DNA from: Perkinsus olseni
Lineage: Eukaryota; Perkinsozoa; Perkinsida; Perkinsidae
Assembly (NCBI GenBank): GCA_013115135.1
Contig: JABANP010000023.1
Span: forward strand, 1-64,000
Direction: 5' to 3'
Length of the DNA stretch: 64,000 nt
In this document: piece by piece, positions 10,401-21,167 of the stretch
Layout of the letters: every line of letters begins with the position of its first letter
Numbering within the stretch: the first letter of the stretch is position 1
Notes under the pieces: model-generated
What the model saw: only the letters and a program-made list of their open reading frames with translations
The model's database searches: none
Told to the model about the DNA's origin: nothing
Program-made: the position numbers and the translations under genes

Positions 10401-13396
10401 GGGATCGCTCTGTCTCCGCTCCGCGGCCTGGGCTTGCTGTGCAGATACCAACTTCCTGTACCTTCCATTTGGGTTACCTGTCGATGAGCGTCAGCTGGTC
10501 GCAGCAGACATAGATCAGTCAGATCCGACAAACTAAGTTCTTACTTATCAATCCATCGTGAGTGCCCTGCTCCACCAGGCATCCCGACTGCAGTATGAAT
10601 ATGGTGTCCGAGTTGCGGATGGTAGACAAACGATGGGCGACCGATATGGTGGTGAGCCGGTCAGTGCGTTGCAGCCTGCGAAGCAAAAGAAGGGAGTATC
10701 TTAGACGTGATGGACATGCAAGTTCTGTGGTAAGTGAAAGTTACAGGACTCGGAGCAGTTGCCCGAGCCGACTAATCAGACGACACGTCCCTCACTCATC
10801 AATCGTCTCCTGTACCATAAGTTCACTCTCATTATCCAGAGCAGATGTTGCCTCATCCAAAAGAAGTATCTGTTTAGTAATCATTAACGTTTCAGTCTAC
10901 TAATGGAAGTTATTATCACCTGCGGGTTTCTAAGTAATGCCCGTGCTATCGCTACACGCTGCTTCTGTCCTCCCGAGATTTGACTGCCTCCACCACTAGA
11001 GCTTCCACAATATGTATTATATCCTTCTGGTAGGGAGGAGATAAAGGAATGAACCTGAGGGAAGAAAGATGAATTCCGATAGAAGTGGCATTTTCCGAAC
11101 AGGCATCGACTGAAGCCACAAGCTTGCATCGCTAACGACTCTTACATTTGCCTTCTTGCATGCCGTCTCCATCTGCTCATCTGATGGACTGTAAGGCAGC
11201 CCATAGCGCAGGTTGTCACGTATTGTCCCGGCGAACAGGATGGGCTCTTGGCCAACATACCTGTGAAAAAGGTGAGCTACAGCCTCGACTACCAATTCGT
11301 AAATCTCCCACCCGAAAATTGACCGGACCGACTGCGGGCTTCCGGCGATAGCGCGAAGGTCCTCTCCGTTCAAGAGAATTCTTCCGATAACGGGGTCGTA
11401 GAAACGCTCGAGCAAGCAGATTATCGTACCTTCACAGCGGTAGGATACTGACGGATACCCGAAGTATCGGAGATGTGGTATGCGAGCGGAGCATATCGAG
11501 CTTACTCTTCCCTGAGCCGCTCTCACCGACGAAAGCAACTTTAGTGCCTATCTTGATATCCAAGGAGACGCCCTTGAGGACCTGAGCCTCGGGACGGGAG
11601 GGGTAGGTGAAGAAAACATTCTCGAGAGTTATGGTATCCATCTTGGGGACGGGGTAGTCGGCTATCGCGGTACCTGATATGCATGAGATGGCCCCTCTGT
11701 AAAGGGAGGATGTTCACCATCAGCAGCAGGTGGCGGTATCGAAGGTTCGATGACGTCACTGCTGTCGTCAACAGCATCGTGAATATCCGTCGCCGCTGAA
11801 CGCCCTATCTGGAATGTTTGCAGTGGTGGCAGAGCTTGGCCCAAGCCGAACGTCCCTGAAGGGGGTAGCGTTCGGAGAGGCGAGCTATGGAGCTGGCTAC
11901 CCATGATGAGGGAGAAGAAAACAGCGAGAACATCTCCTCCAGTATAAGGCTTGTCAGTGAAGTCGTTGATCACTCCATCACGGACTAGAGTGCCTCCGTA
12001 CCTGTCGAAGAGAATAGAATAACCGATGGAAAATAACAAGAAGGCTACCAGAAAGTGATGGCATAGGCCCCGTAAACCGCACCAAAGGTCAGCCCGAGCC
12101 CGAGTCCCGATTGCAGGCCTAGTTTTGTTCCACCTAAGTAGTGAGCCATCTCCTAAAGGGGAGAAAAGGGCTCAGGTTCGCACCTTTTCTAGCTTCCTCT
12201 AATTTGCATGCATATCTCTCAACTTCACGTCTTTGCGTGCCCATCATAGTCACTGTACGTATTGAACTCAGAACCTGACGAGCTCGACAAAGTCCATGCC
12301 GTGGGAACCGCTGGCGGTAGCTACCTCCTCAGCAACGGCGCCGGCTCTAGCATACCAAGATTGGGACTCGTTGGCTGACTGCGCCATAGCGTATCCCAGA
12401 ACAGCAGATGCCCCAATAACGATCGGCATCGACGCTGTGGCCACTAGTGATACCTGAGTCAGCCCGCTGGAAATGCTCAGGAAGGACAAGGGAATTCTGA
12501 GATCCCCAGTGAAATGAGGAGGCCAAGGCTCAGACTTGTCTTACGCGCCACCCTCTGACGAAGCCCATGACGTAACCGAAGATGAACATCGAAGCGTTTA
12601 CTATGCAGACACCGAGCTTGAAGCCAATGGCACTTTGAACCTGTTACAGCAACCACGATTTATTGAGTCATACCATATCATCTGTGATGAACCCCAAAAT
12701 GTAGCGGAGGTCACCTTGGAAACATCTTCGGTCATTCTTGTAGGCAGTTCCGCGGGGGATGTCTCGTCGAACCAAGCCACATCGCGCGAGAGCACTGCAT
12801 CAGAAATCATTTCCAAGAGCTCGAGTGGACGTACCAGCTTCAAAGTATCTTATTCGCATAGTAGTTGCCTGACTCTGCGAAGTGGACGTTAGTATCGCGT
12901 GCCAGGTGAAGGCGAAGAATAGGGCTCCAAGGCCGATATACACCTGTACATAGGCCTCACCGGATGCTGACGACAAGCGGTGTTCAACTTTACCATGTAA
13001 AGGCAGCGCTTAGACACTTCATCAACGAAATCGGCCTCTCCCGTACCGAGAACATCTGACCATTGACGAAAGCCATTAGCGCCTCATGACACTTTGATTG
13101 GCACGGTCCTTACCAACGAGGTCGCCGAAGACGAAGGCAAAGAGGGGCATTGCTAACCCGTGTATGACAGCGGAGGCGAGAGCGATCACTGAATGGGAGA
13201 AATGGCCATGCTGCAGAGGGGCTGAGATCTCACCGATCGACAGCAGTTGTCGTCTTGTCGCGAAACGGAAGAGTCTATAGAAGGGCACTAAGCGCTTCTT
13301 AGACGTCCTTAGTGGCTGTGATGGAGCTAGTGGTCTGTCTGACACGTCCAGATCTCCAATAGAGGACTCCACTACTGAGCTTGACGCTGTCATCAT
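7500..13396 (-). pseudogene. ABC1: full-length ABCB/P-glycoprotein-type transporter with degenerate NBD2
   Basis: The minus-strand gene starts near 13396 (MMTASSSVVESSIGDL, then RLVPFYRLFRFATRR) and is split by many short introns; the first is about 50 bp and ends before VIALASAVIHG. The order is TMD1 (about 13.3-11.7 kb), NBD1 (11.64-10.56 kb), TMD2 (about 10.05-8.8 kb) and NBD2 (8.6-7.5 kb), the layout of MDR-type exporters of the plasma or vacuolar membrane. NBD1 is intact: Walker A GESGSGK(S) near 11.53 kb, a Q-loop [11 protein letters not shown], signature ISGGQKQR near 10.97 kb, Walker [12 protein letters not shown] near 10.85 kb, and H-loop [11 protein letters not shown] near 10.62 kb. 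In NBD2 the Walker A reads SWARRGGKST, where ABC2-4 have GPSGGGKST. The Walker B segment at 7.82-7.87 kb is frame-broken, and the C-terminus is out of frame relative to the YYDLYQKGS end of ABC2/3. It is probably decayed, or a pump with only one working ATP site. Confidence 0.75.
10197..10262. repeat. 13-bp perfect inverted repeat with 40-bp spacer
   Basis: tctctttgtcagt at 10197-10209 is matched by its reverse complement at 10250-10262. It lies in the linker region of ABC1 between NBD1 and TMD2, probably in intron or low-constraint sequence. No function is evident. Confidence 0.5.
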
Positions 13397-13399
13397 TTG

Positions 13400-14958
13400 A
13401 GTAAGAAATCCAACTGCCGAAAGGAACAATAAAGATGATCGTACACAAAGCGAGCAACCCTGCACACACCGAAATTGAAACGACCCATGCGAAACGGCCG
13501 GTACGCATGCTTGGATGAAAACGGGGAAAACGCGACGGCGTCAGGAAATACTTCCGCTCAACAGGAACACTGGTGGAATTCCACCAAATGCTTCGAGCTC
13601 ATCTTGTGGCCTCGAAGGGCTCCTTGGATTCGCTCATCGATATCGATCCGGCGAAAATGGCGATAGAATGCCTCAGTCCACTCGTTCCCACTAGTTGGAG
13701 AAGCTGCTCGAAGCTAGCCTCTCATTGCCTCGCTGACTTGTCCGATGATGGGCTCTCGATTCGAGACTCTCTTTCAGAAGCCTTCTACAACAGTAATGCC
13801 CGTACAAGGCACCCAGTACTTGCTCTGTAAAGCCACATTAGCGCTTTGGTAAAGTTCACCAGCTGCGATGGCCGATCCACCAAGCGGGTTGGACTTCCCG
13901 TATACCACAGCCACCCACCCATGAACTACCGACTACTCCGAAATGACAACACGACTACCCCGTCAACCCCTGAATCTTGACCACCGACACACGATGCTAA
14001 TAATTGATTTAGTAATAATTCAGTGCGAGTCATTTAGTGATAATAGCTGATAATTTTTACTGTATCCGGGATGGCAGCGAAGTGGGGTTCCTCGGGCGCG
14101 CGAACAGAGAACGTGAGTCAGAGGAATAAAGAATATCGAACACCCACAATATACAATGCCCCGCTGTATTAGAGCGCGATTGCATCGGCACGCATGCAGC
14201 CCGAGTTTTGTCCGGCACTTCGCCACCGCCGGGAGATGGGCCCGAAGCACGACTTGCCGGGCGGCCTAATAGCCTACTCAATGAAAATACGACGCCTATG
14301 TCGTCAACCAAGCAAACACGATTCTAGAACGGATGAATCGGCGTTCGAAAGAGCGGTGACATCGCAGGGTGACAGGGCGACGCCTCTGGTGCGTGCGCAG
14401 CTTAGCCGCTGCGGAGGAACAGGGCCTGCAGCGTCTCTTGGTCCAAGGTCGACTCGACCTGGTCGAGTCTTTCAAGTGCTAACTCGAAGGCGTCCTTGAC
14501 TACGGAGTTGACCATTAGGAAATGAGAGTGATACTAACTAAGAATGGGGAATCGTCAAATCAGTCATGCTCATTGTCCGATGATTCGGGAATGATATGCA
14601 ACTGGAGCATGCATGTACATAGCTCAGTCCGCTATGCTCCTGCGTGCAGCGGAGCGGTCGTCAGCATGTTCATAGAAAGTATTTTGGGCTTCAATAAGGA
14701 GCCATTCCCTGAGACGGCTGTGAGCAGCAGCCTTCGCAGGCCCAAGAGTCGTCTGCGCGGTTTTTCTTGTGTCTGCGAGGCCGCTTCATGGGTGCTGGTC
14801 CACTGCGGGACGCGGAATCTCGCTCATATTGGGGGAATATCAGCGGCCACCCGCCGGTTGTCTCTCAAGAGATAATGATAGCGTGCTCGGGGTCCATAAC
14901 GAAATATATTCACAGTGACAGTAGCTCTTCCCTCAGTGTAGCCCTCCATATTTGAACA
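13400..14958. other. Intergenic stretch upstream of ABC1
   Basis: No gene is recognised. It should hold the ABC1 promoter, since ABC1 starts at 13396 on the minus strand. A T/A-rich patch with repeated taataatt and gataat motifs lies at 13990-14060. Open frames here are short and unsupported. Confidence 0.3.
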
Positions 14959-15321
14959 ATGATCTACGCTTGTGCTCTCCTCTTCGCAACTGCATGTGCT
15001 GGCCTTGACGCTGGTCCCCTAGGCGGCTATGTGCCCAACGGCCAAGTTGAAGGCGACTATCCGATACGCATTTTCGACTTCGAGAGTCAGATGTATGTGA
15101 AACTGGCCGACAGAGACTTCCAGCCGCACCTAGGCACGTCCTTCCTGAAAGGGACAACTTTGGAGATAAAGCTGAGTGACGAGAGCCTGGGCGCACTGGA
15201 GAAGAAGTACCCAAAGAAAATAAATTCGACAACCTTCACCACCGTCAAGGTCGATGGCAAGAAGAATATCATTACGATCACATACGCCGATGGTAACCTA
15301 GCGTGCTTGTCAAGGTACTAG
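14959..15321 (+). CDS. Small secreted protein, unknown function
   Basis: A 120-residue frame starts at ATG 14959 with MIYACALLFATACAGLDA, a clear signal peptide with a likely cleavage near Ala18. The rest is hydrophilic, with charged beta-like segments such as GTTLEIKLSDESLG and FTTVKVDGKKNIITITYADG. A GT at 15293 just after TYADG could be an intron donor, so the last residues may not be real and the gene may continue. It stands alone between ABC1 and the retrotransposon. The leader suggests export; no family is recognised. Confidence 0.55.
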   Translation: MIYACALLFATACAGLDAGPLGGYVPNGQVEGDYPIRIFDFESQMYVKLADRDFQPHLGTSFLKGTTLEIKLSDESLGALEKKYPKKINSTTFTTVKVDGKKNIITITYADGNLACLSRY

Positions 15322-15634
15322 GTGAATTCGGGGCGACCTTGCTGCTGACGCCAAGAATGGTTGCGCAGTATAAAACTGTTTTATTAAAACACGTCATGAT
15401 GGGACGGGCGAGGCTTCGAGCCTGTGCGCTGCCGCGAACCGTCACCGGCAGAAGGCACGATTGGCGAAGAGTCCTCGTGCCATCATCTCGTGTGGACGAT
15501 CGTAGGACTACAAGTTGCAGTCTGCTACACAGCCGTGCGTCGAAAGCGGATCCGTACCCATAAGTGTGATCTCAAAACTTGACTGTTCTCGGGCTCATAT
15601 CGCGGTGGCTACTGCAGACTCGATGATGCGGAGT

Positions 15635-15892
15635 CAAACTTCATCTCTGCAATACAGAGATAAAGTTTGCCTCCTCTGGGAATGCTGACAAATTTGCCAG
15701 TTGAACTCAATGACGCGGATACGGTCGTGGGTCACTCTGGCGCATGCAGGAGGTCCAGGCTGACATCACTCCAATGGAGTGATCGGTTGCACCGATGCTT
15801 GGTGACTGTCGTCCCTTGCTCAGACCAGGCCTGGTCACCTGTGGATTCACTGATGCTAAGCTCGAAACCAAGGCTTGGTTACCAAGCTTGGT
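15635..15892. repeat. Cluster of six short palindromes
   Basis: Six inverted repeats lie within 258 bp. 15635-15669 has 15-bp arms with one mismatch and a 5-base loop. 15765-15783 has 9-bp arms and a 1-base loop. 15782-15796 has 6-bp arms and a 3-base loop. 15823-15836 is a perfect 14-mer, 15866-15880 has 7-bp arms, and 15881-15892 is a perfect 12-mer. No coding frame explains them. They sit 140 bp from the end of the LTR retrotransposon. Confidence 0.6.
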
Positions 15893-16034
15893 GAAGATCC
15901 TCCTAACCGTGCTATGACAGTGGCTCTTGGCGAAGCGACGCACATCGAATAGTTAGTGCAAGGCTTACACCGTAGGCGTTAGGGGAGGCACCACGAGAGC
16001 CGCGTGTCAACAGAAAGAATGTGAAGGGGTGAGC

Positions 16035-16187
16035 TGTGGTGATGCACACAGATCCCACTATTAAGTAACCCAAACCACGAAGGTTCTGGTTTTAGAATAC
16101 TTAAATTATTAAAGTGATCAATGTACAATGTAGCTTTACGCTAGGCTAAGATATGGAGACAATCGTAGCACAACGAGTATCACGACA
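16035..16187 (-). repeat. 3' LTR of BEL/Pao-like element
   Basis: This 153-bp direct repeat is identical to 21015-21167. On the element's strand it starts TGTCGTGATAC and ends CATCACCACA. It is adjacent to the purine tract at 16188-16198. Confidence 0.93.
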
Positions 16188-16198
16188 TTCTCCCGCCC
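16188..16198 (-). other. Polypurine tract of BEL/Pao-like element
   Basis: The minus strand reads GGGCGGGAGAA immediately upstream of the 3' LTR, where plus-strand DNA priming is expected. One C interrupts the purine run. Confidence 0.6.
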
Positions 16199-16206
16199 AT
16201 GATGAG

Positions 16207-19200
16207 TCATTGCTCAAAAACACGAGTGGTAGCAATGACGCTATCATAAGCATCAAGATCCAGATTCTTCGAATCAAGGATAAATCTCCGAATACCACCA
16301 TGAGACTTAAACAAACCCCGTATCAACTTGAACCGAGATTTGACATGAGAGAGAAGATCGGGCAAGTACATTGATCGATCAAGCACTAATGAATGCATAT
16401 ACCGTTCAACTTCAGTAATATTATCGTCAATAACGATAGGTTCAGCTGACTGTGGATCTTTACCACGATCTGCTTCATCTATAACATCAACATTAAAGAT
16501 ACAACTATCAAACGGTAATACATGATCAATATTGACAGGACCGGTCTTTCGATCTCTATCTAGATCGTCCGGATCCTTGAAATATAAGGAACCATTAGCA
16601 GTAACATCACAAACCACTAGAGGCTTGGACCAGCGATAACCAAGTCTAGTGCCAGTAAACTTCTTGACGATCATCTTGTCGCCGACCTTGACTGCCGGAG
16701 CCCCAATACGATCACGATCATAAGCCAGCTTCTGCCTCAGCCGAACCTCTAACGTATAATCACGAACAAGGTCGATGCCATCCTTAAGCTGTTGCCGGAG
16801 ATCTCGCACGGTTCCTTCAGGATCATCAGCTCCTCGTAATTTATTGTCAGGCATCATAACCTCCGCGGGTAACCGTGGCCTTCGGCCATAAATGATCTCA
16901 TACGGGCACACTGACAGACCGCTAAGACACCGTATATTGTGCGCAAATGTAGCACCAGGCAAATGCAGTTCCCAATGCTCATTGGCGCTAGCCCTTTCTT
17001 GTAGCGCTATTGCGATCTCGTGAAGCAAACTTTGATGGGACCGTTCATTAGTAGCATTACCTTGAGGCCGGTAACTAGTAGACATCGACACCTTCACATG
17101 ATAATCTTCTAATAGGGTGCGAAACGCAGACCCTATAAACTCCCCTCCTCGGTCAGTATGCACTCGGTCTGGACTCCCATGAGCACAGAGTAGCCTCTCC
17201 CATAGACATCTTGCTACTTCAGTACTTTGCTTTGATAGTAGCCCAGCAGTTATAAGATAACGACTAAAGTTATCTAATATAACAACAATATGCCGATATC
17301 CATACACAACGCCTGGCGGTAGATCGGTAATTAGATCTACGCTAACCACCTGCCAAGGCCTTGACGGAAAGTCAACTCTCATGAAGCCGAACTTCATTGC
17401 CATTGCCTTCCGCCTCCGGCAGCTCATACACGCTGCTACATGAGACCGAACAGCTGGGAATAGTCCAAACCAGAAGTACTTCTTCTTGGTGGCAGCGTAG
17501 GTGCTGGATCTACCAGGATGGCCAGCCAGCGGACCGCCATGGTAAGCCCACAAAATCCTCTGTTGATAGGCTTTGGGCACCACCACTCTAAGATTTGAGT
17601 CCTTCGAGTCAACGTTCTTACCATGAAAGCAAAGGGTATCGTCCTGCAATATGAAAAGTTGAGACAGACGCTCATACTTTCTATTTGAAGACGCATCTCC
17701 ACTGGGTTTGTGACCGGCTCTAGCGGATCGGAGATAATTCTTTATAGATTGCAGACCAGCATCCCTATCCTGTGCTTTCTTAATATCTTCAATATCAATC
17801 TCAGACTCGGCCACTGCTGTTGCTGCGATTAGGACTTGATCATCTGGAGTATCTTCACCACCACCACCACCACCACCAACACCGAACTCTCTACAATGTG
17901 ATAGTTCAATGGCACCATCATACCACTCTTTTAATGAAGCCAAAGTAATCGTAGAGGGTCTTGAGGGTAGATCAGCCTTGTTGTACTTGGTGTCAACATG
18001 TACCAGTCGCAGATGCTTATACCTTGAGAAAGCTTCTTGGAGTTTAGCTACCCTTCTCCTTTCAAACACCGGTAGTGAACACAGACGTTTTTCTGAATAG
18101 TTCAGTCGACATAGTGTTATTTCACTATCAGAACAGATAGTGACAGATCGATCCAAGCCCCAATATGCCAGCAAGTCTAGTGACAAAACCAATGCTTGGA
18201 GTTCTTGGCGAGGAGTTGACCATTTAGCTTCAGCTTTCGTCCACATATGGCCTTTACTAAGTGCTAGATTCTCATTAACATATGCAACAGCAGCACAGGC
18301 AGCATTGGACGCATCAGTAAATATAACCACTTCACCGTCGACGGGGAGCAGACGAGGAATAGAGGGGGATGCGTGTCGAAGTTGATGCCACCGTTGCACA
18401 TCATCATCAAAGCTTTTGGGCAAGGGTATATCCCAACCATAGCTCGAGGCTTTTGTGATGATGTACCTACCATACATACATACCGGCAATGCCAGCCCTA
18501 ACGGATCGTAGAAGCCATGAAGTTGACTCATCAGGGAACGACGTGTTAAGGTTTCAGGTTTCGAGTTAGACTGCTTGTAGGTCGCATAGAGGCAATCCCC
18601 TGTGCTTTCCTCAGCAGCCCCCGTCCATCCTACGCCAAGCACTACTCGCTGTCCCTTCGTCTCCTCGTTGATCCATTTAAGGGCATTAAACCTTTGACCA
18701 CCCAGCAGGAGCAGCTTGGTGAGTATGAGCAAATTCTCATCTCGTTCGAGCCTATCTTGACCGAAAATTCCCACATCGTCCATATAAATATTAGCCAAGA
18801 GGAGCCGATACTCATGATCAACCAAGTCAAACAAACTGCGCTGCAACAAATGCGGCGAACAGCGGAGACCCATGACCAAACGTTGGAACACATAAAAGCG
18901 ATGGCACCACACATATCCCAAAAAGGGTACATCCATACTATTTATCGATACCTGGAGGAACGCCTCCTCCAGATCTCCAAAAGTGAAGAACTTTGCACAG
19001 CGCCAATTTATAAGCACTCGAACCAAACTAGGGTGCAACCACTTGCCTGGCAGCAAATACGCATTTAAACCAGACGATCTTGCATCAAACACAGGTCTTA
19101 TCTTAGTCGACGTGGCCGATGGCTTGAACACGGCTCTATGAGGCATAAAATGTTTAATCGTGCCAGGGTCCTTGATCTCTACGACATAACCCTTCCTAAC

Positions 19201-20949
19201 ATAATCCATTAGCTTAGCATTATAGTCGTCGAAGGCACCAACAGCTCGTAGTCCAATCTCTAGTCTAGTAGATCTAGACTCCGCATTCCATCGGTTTATA
19301 GGCGGCCTTGAAGAACCCTTCCACAAAAGTCTAACTTCAGGCCGTCTAGTACCGTAACCAAGTTCACCGGAGCCGACCAATACCGTAGAATTAGAAGGTT
19401 CGCCGTTATTGATAAAGGGTACAGCACACCTCAAGTCGGACCTTCTGATATAAAGCATTTGGGGGCCGTTCGTACCATAGTCGATGACTGCCTGTAACTT
19501 AGACAAAGTATTATTACCAATAAGAACCTCTATGTCATTAGGAAGTCGAGCTTCGATAACCTGTATAATGATACTTGCCAAAATAGGTTGGTCCTCGGGC
19601 TCGGACACATTCAGCCTTGCCGGTAAATAGACCAACTGATGAGCACCAACATTTTGAGAGCCAAGCCCACAATAAACCTCAGATGCCGCTAACGGTTGAA
19701 CAGACTTCTCGCTGATATCCCCTTTGGATATCAGCTTCTGAAGGACATTAATGGAGATAAGGGACTTCGAAGCTCCTGTATCAATGCATGCCTTCACTCT
19801 AGATTCCCCAACACCTAATATACAACATGGCAGTTGGGGAGTTACAACAGAGAGAGCCGTAACCACCGGAAGAGGGCCATCTTGGTGTTCTTGCTTTTCC
19901 TCAACAACAGACACTAAAGCCTTTCCCTGCCTTCGAGAATCTTCTGATTGCCCTTCTGATTGGGCTTGATCGGACTTGCCATCCTTCCCAGTGGACGTTG
20001 GACTGACACCAGCCACCAATTTCGGGATGTGCGGGCAGTCCGCAATAAAATGACCCGTCTCCTTACAGAAGTAGCATCTCTTAGTTGTAGAGGTTCTCGA
20101 CCTTTTAGTAGTATCAGGTCCAACATGTCGAAATCGACATTTCGAGCCAAATTTACAATGACCCTTAGCAAAAAAACGGCATGCCATTCGATTAGTGGGG
20201 GGTGTGGACAACATGACCGGATTGGACGTTGAAGGGGATGATCTTGAGTAGTTCTGTTCGCAATAGCGAACAACTAGATCCTTAACCATTTTTATATCCA
20301 TCATCTCCACTCTTTTGGGTTGGAGTGATATAAATTTAGCAATATCAGTAGGCAACTTGTCGAGGAAGTCCATCGTTTGTTGACTCCCATCTATACTAAT
20401 ACCAACCTCCTTCAACTGCTGGTCAAGAAGCAGCCATTCGGCAAAGAAAGCATTAAACTCGATGACATTTGGCTGTGATTTGAGTTTAAGCTCCTTGAAC
20501 CGTTTTAGAAGGACTCCTTTACGGGCCTCAGTAGTCTTCTCATAAATGCTCGAAAGATGTTTGACCAGCCCATCCAAAGATAGCTTAGTCCCATTAAAAT
20601 AAACAGAAGCAACTTTGCCAGCAGAGCCTTTCATAGATTGCCGCAAGAGTTCGAGTTGAGCATCTTCGGATAAATTTGAGCCAGCCAACTGTATAACCCT
20701 TTTCCATTCACCAAGAAAGGAGCTCCAATCTGATGAAGGTTCATCAGGGTTGAATGTCGGCAAACTTAACGAATCCGAAAGACGAACCCCAACTTGTTGA
20801 GAGCGAACACTAGCAACCTTGACCTGCTCGCTGACGACATCTTTGAGGCCCCTTATAACGCCCTCCAATTCAGCAAAAGTCGCACTCATAGGATACAACC
20901 ACCCAAGAAGTACCAGCCACAGATAACACCAAGTTACCGGTGAATACAA
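16207..20949 (-). CDS. Gag-Pol polyprotein of BEL/Pao-like retrotransposon
   Basis: This is a single 1580-residue ORF. An N-terminal Gag-like part (to about residue 250) is followed by a CCCH finger (C-x7-C-x5-C-x3-H, CRFFAKGHCKFG...) and a CCHC knuckle (CYFCKETGHFIADC). The aspartic protease has CIDTGASKSLIS near residue 388. The reverse transcriptase has IRPVFDARSSGLN and the YMDD box near 720, followed by YDPLGLALPV, a hallmark of the Pao/A17-type pol. RNase H has FTDAS near 877 with later E and D residues (RQELQAL, CSDSE). A glycine run (GVGGGGGGGED) links to the integrase: HHCC zinc module near 1140-1178 and the D, D, E residues in VDLITD, HTDRGGEF and TNERSHQ (about 1204, 1266, 1302). 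Synthesis from Met1 or from Met22 (MSATFAELEG) is possible. No frameshift or stop separates gag and pol, so processing must be by its own protease. Confidence 0.93.
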   Translation of the reverse strand: MYSPVTWCYLWLVLLGWLYPMSATFAELEGVIRGLKDVVSEQVKVASVRSQQVGVRLSDSLSLPTFNPDEPSSDWSSFLGEWKRVIQLAGSNLSEDAQLELLRQSMKGSAGKVASVYFNGTKLSLDGLVKHLSSIYEKTTEARKGVLLKRFKELKLKSQPNVIEFNAFFAEWLLLDQQLKEVGISIDGSQQTMDFLDKLPTDIAKFISLQPKRVEMMDIKMVKDLVVRYCEQNYSRSSPSTSNPVMLSTPPTNRMACRFFAKGHCKFGSKCRFRHVGPDTTKRSRTSTTKRCYFCKETGHFIADCPHIPKLVAGVSPTSTGKDGKSDQAQSEGQSEDSRRQGKALVSVVEEKQEHQDGPLPVVTALSVVTPQLPCCILGVGESRVKACIDTGASKSLISINVLQKLISKGDISEKSVQPLAASEVYCGLGSQNVGAHQLVYLPARLNVSEPEDQPILASIIIQVIEARLPNDIEVLIGNNTLSKLQAVIDYGTNGPQMLYIRRSDLRCAVPFINNGEPSNSTVLVGSGELGYGTRRPEVRLLWKGSSRPPINRWNAESRSTRLEIGLRAVGAFDDYNAKLMDYVRKGYVVEIKDPGTIKHFMPHRAVFKPSATSTKIRPVFDARSSGLNAYLLPGKWLHPSLVRVLINWRCAKFFTFGDLEEAFLQVSINSMDVPFLGYVWCHRFYVFQRLVMGLRCSPHLLQRSLFDLVDHEYRLLLANIYMDDVGIFGQDRLERDENLLILTKLLLLGGQRFNALKWINEETKGQRVVLGVGWTGAAEESTGDCLYATYKQSNSKPETLTRRSLMSQLHGFYDPLGLALPVCMYGRYIITKASSYGWDIPLPKSFDDDVQRWHQLRHASPSIPRLLPVDGEVVIFTDASNAACAAVAYVNENLALSKGHMWTKAEAKWSTPRQELQALVLSLDLLAYWGLDRSVTICSDSEITLCRLNYSEKRLCSLPVFERRRVAKLQEAFSRYKHLRLVHVDTKYNKADLPSRPSTITLASLKEWYDGAIELSHCREFGVGGGGGGGEDTPDDQVLIAATAVAESEIDIEDIKKAQDRDAGLQSIKNYLRSARAGHKPSGDASSNRKYERLSQLFILQDDTLCFHGKNVDSKDSNLRVVVPKAYQQRILWAYHGGPLAGHPGRSSTYAATKKKYFWFGLFPAVRSHVAACMSCRRRKAMAMKFGFMRVDFPSRPWQVVSVDLITDLPPGVVYGYRHIVVILDNFSRYLITAGLLSKQSTEVARCLWERLLCAHGSPDRVHTDRGGEFIGSAFRTLLEDYHVKVSMSTSYRPQGNATNERSHQSLLHEIAIALQERASANEHWELHLPGATFAHNIRCLSGLSVCPYEIIYGRRPRLPAEVMMPDNKLRGADDPEGTVRDLRQQLKDGIDLVRDYTLEVRLRQKLAYDRDRIGAPAVKVGDKMIVKKFTGTRLGYRWSKPLVVCDVTANGSLYFKDPDDLDRDRKTGPVNIDHVLPFDSCIFNVDVIDEADRGKDPQSAEPIVIDDNITEVERYMHSLVLDRSMYLPDLLSHVKSRFKLIRGLFKSHGGIRRFILDSKNLDLDAYDSVIATTRVFEQ

Positions 20950-20995
20950 TTTACAGGTACCAACTAGTTAATCAACTGAGAATTCGCACACAGCG

Positions 20996-21013
20996 TTCTC
21001 GGTTCCAGTACCA
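20996..21013 (-). other. Primer-binding site of BEL/Pao-like element
   Basis: Minus strand TGGTACTGGAACCGAGAA, one base inside the 5' LTR. Its complement ends in CCA, as a tRNA 3' end does. The U72-A73-CCA end implied by TGGTA would fit an initiator tRNA-Met, but I cannot match the full 18 bases to a tRNA here. Confidence 0.7.
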
Positions 21014-21014
21014 A

Positions 21015-21167
21015 TGTGGTGATGCACACAGATCCCACTATTAAGTAACCCAAACCACGAAGGTTCTGGTTTTAGAATACTTAAATTATTAAAGTGATCA
21101 ATGTACAATGTAGCTTTACGCTAGGCTAAGATATGGAGACAATCGTAGCACAACGAGTATCACGACA
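21015..21167 (-). repeat. 5' LTR of BEL/Pao-like element
   Basis: Identical to the copy at 16035-16187. On the element strand this is the upstream LTR and must contain the promoter and polyadenylation signals within 153 bp, which is short for an LTR. Confidence 0.93.

Larger units (their letters stand above)
16035..21167 (-). mobile_element. Complete BEL/Pao-like LTR retrotransposon
   Basis: The element spans 5133 bp and is bounded by two identical 153-bp direct repeats (16035-16187 and 21015-21167) that begin TG and end CA. The 4-bp duplication gagc flanks it at 16031-16034 and 21168-21171. It is transcribed on the minus strand. A primer-binding site starting TGGTACTGG follows the 5' LTR after one base, and a purine tract (minus strand GGGCGGGAGAA) precedes the 3' LTR. 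One intact ORF of 1580 codons fills the interior. Identical LTRs and an open ORF mean a recent insertion that may still be active. Confidence 0.93.

Noticed and set aside
18694..19068. Plus-strand ORF of 124 codons inside the retrotransposon
   Set aside because: It is antisense to the intact reverse transcriptase region, with no motif of its own.
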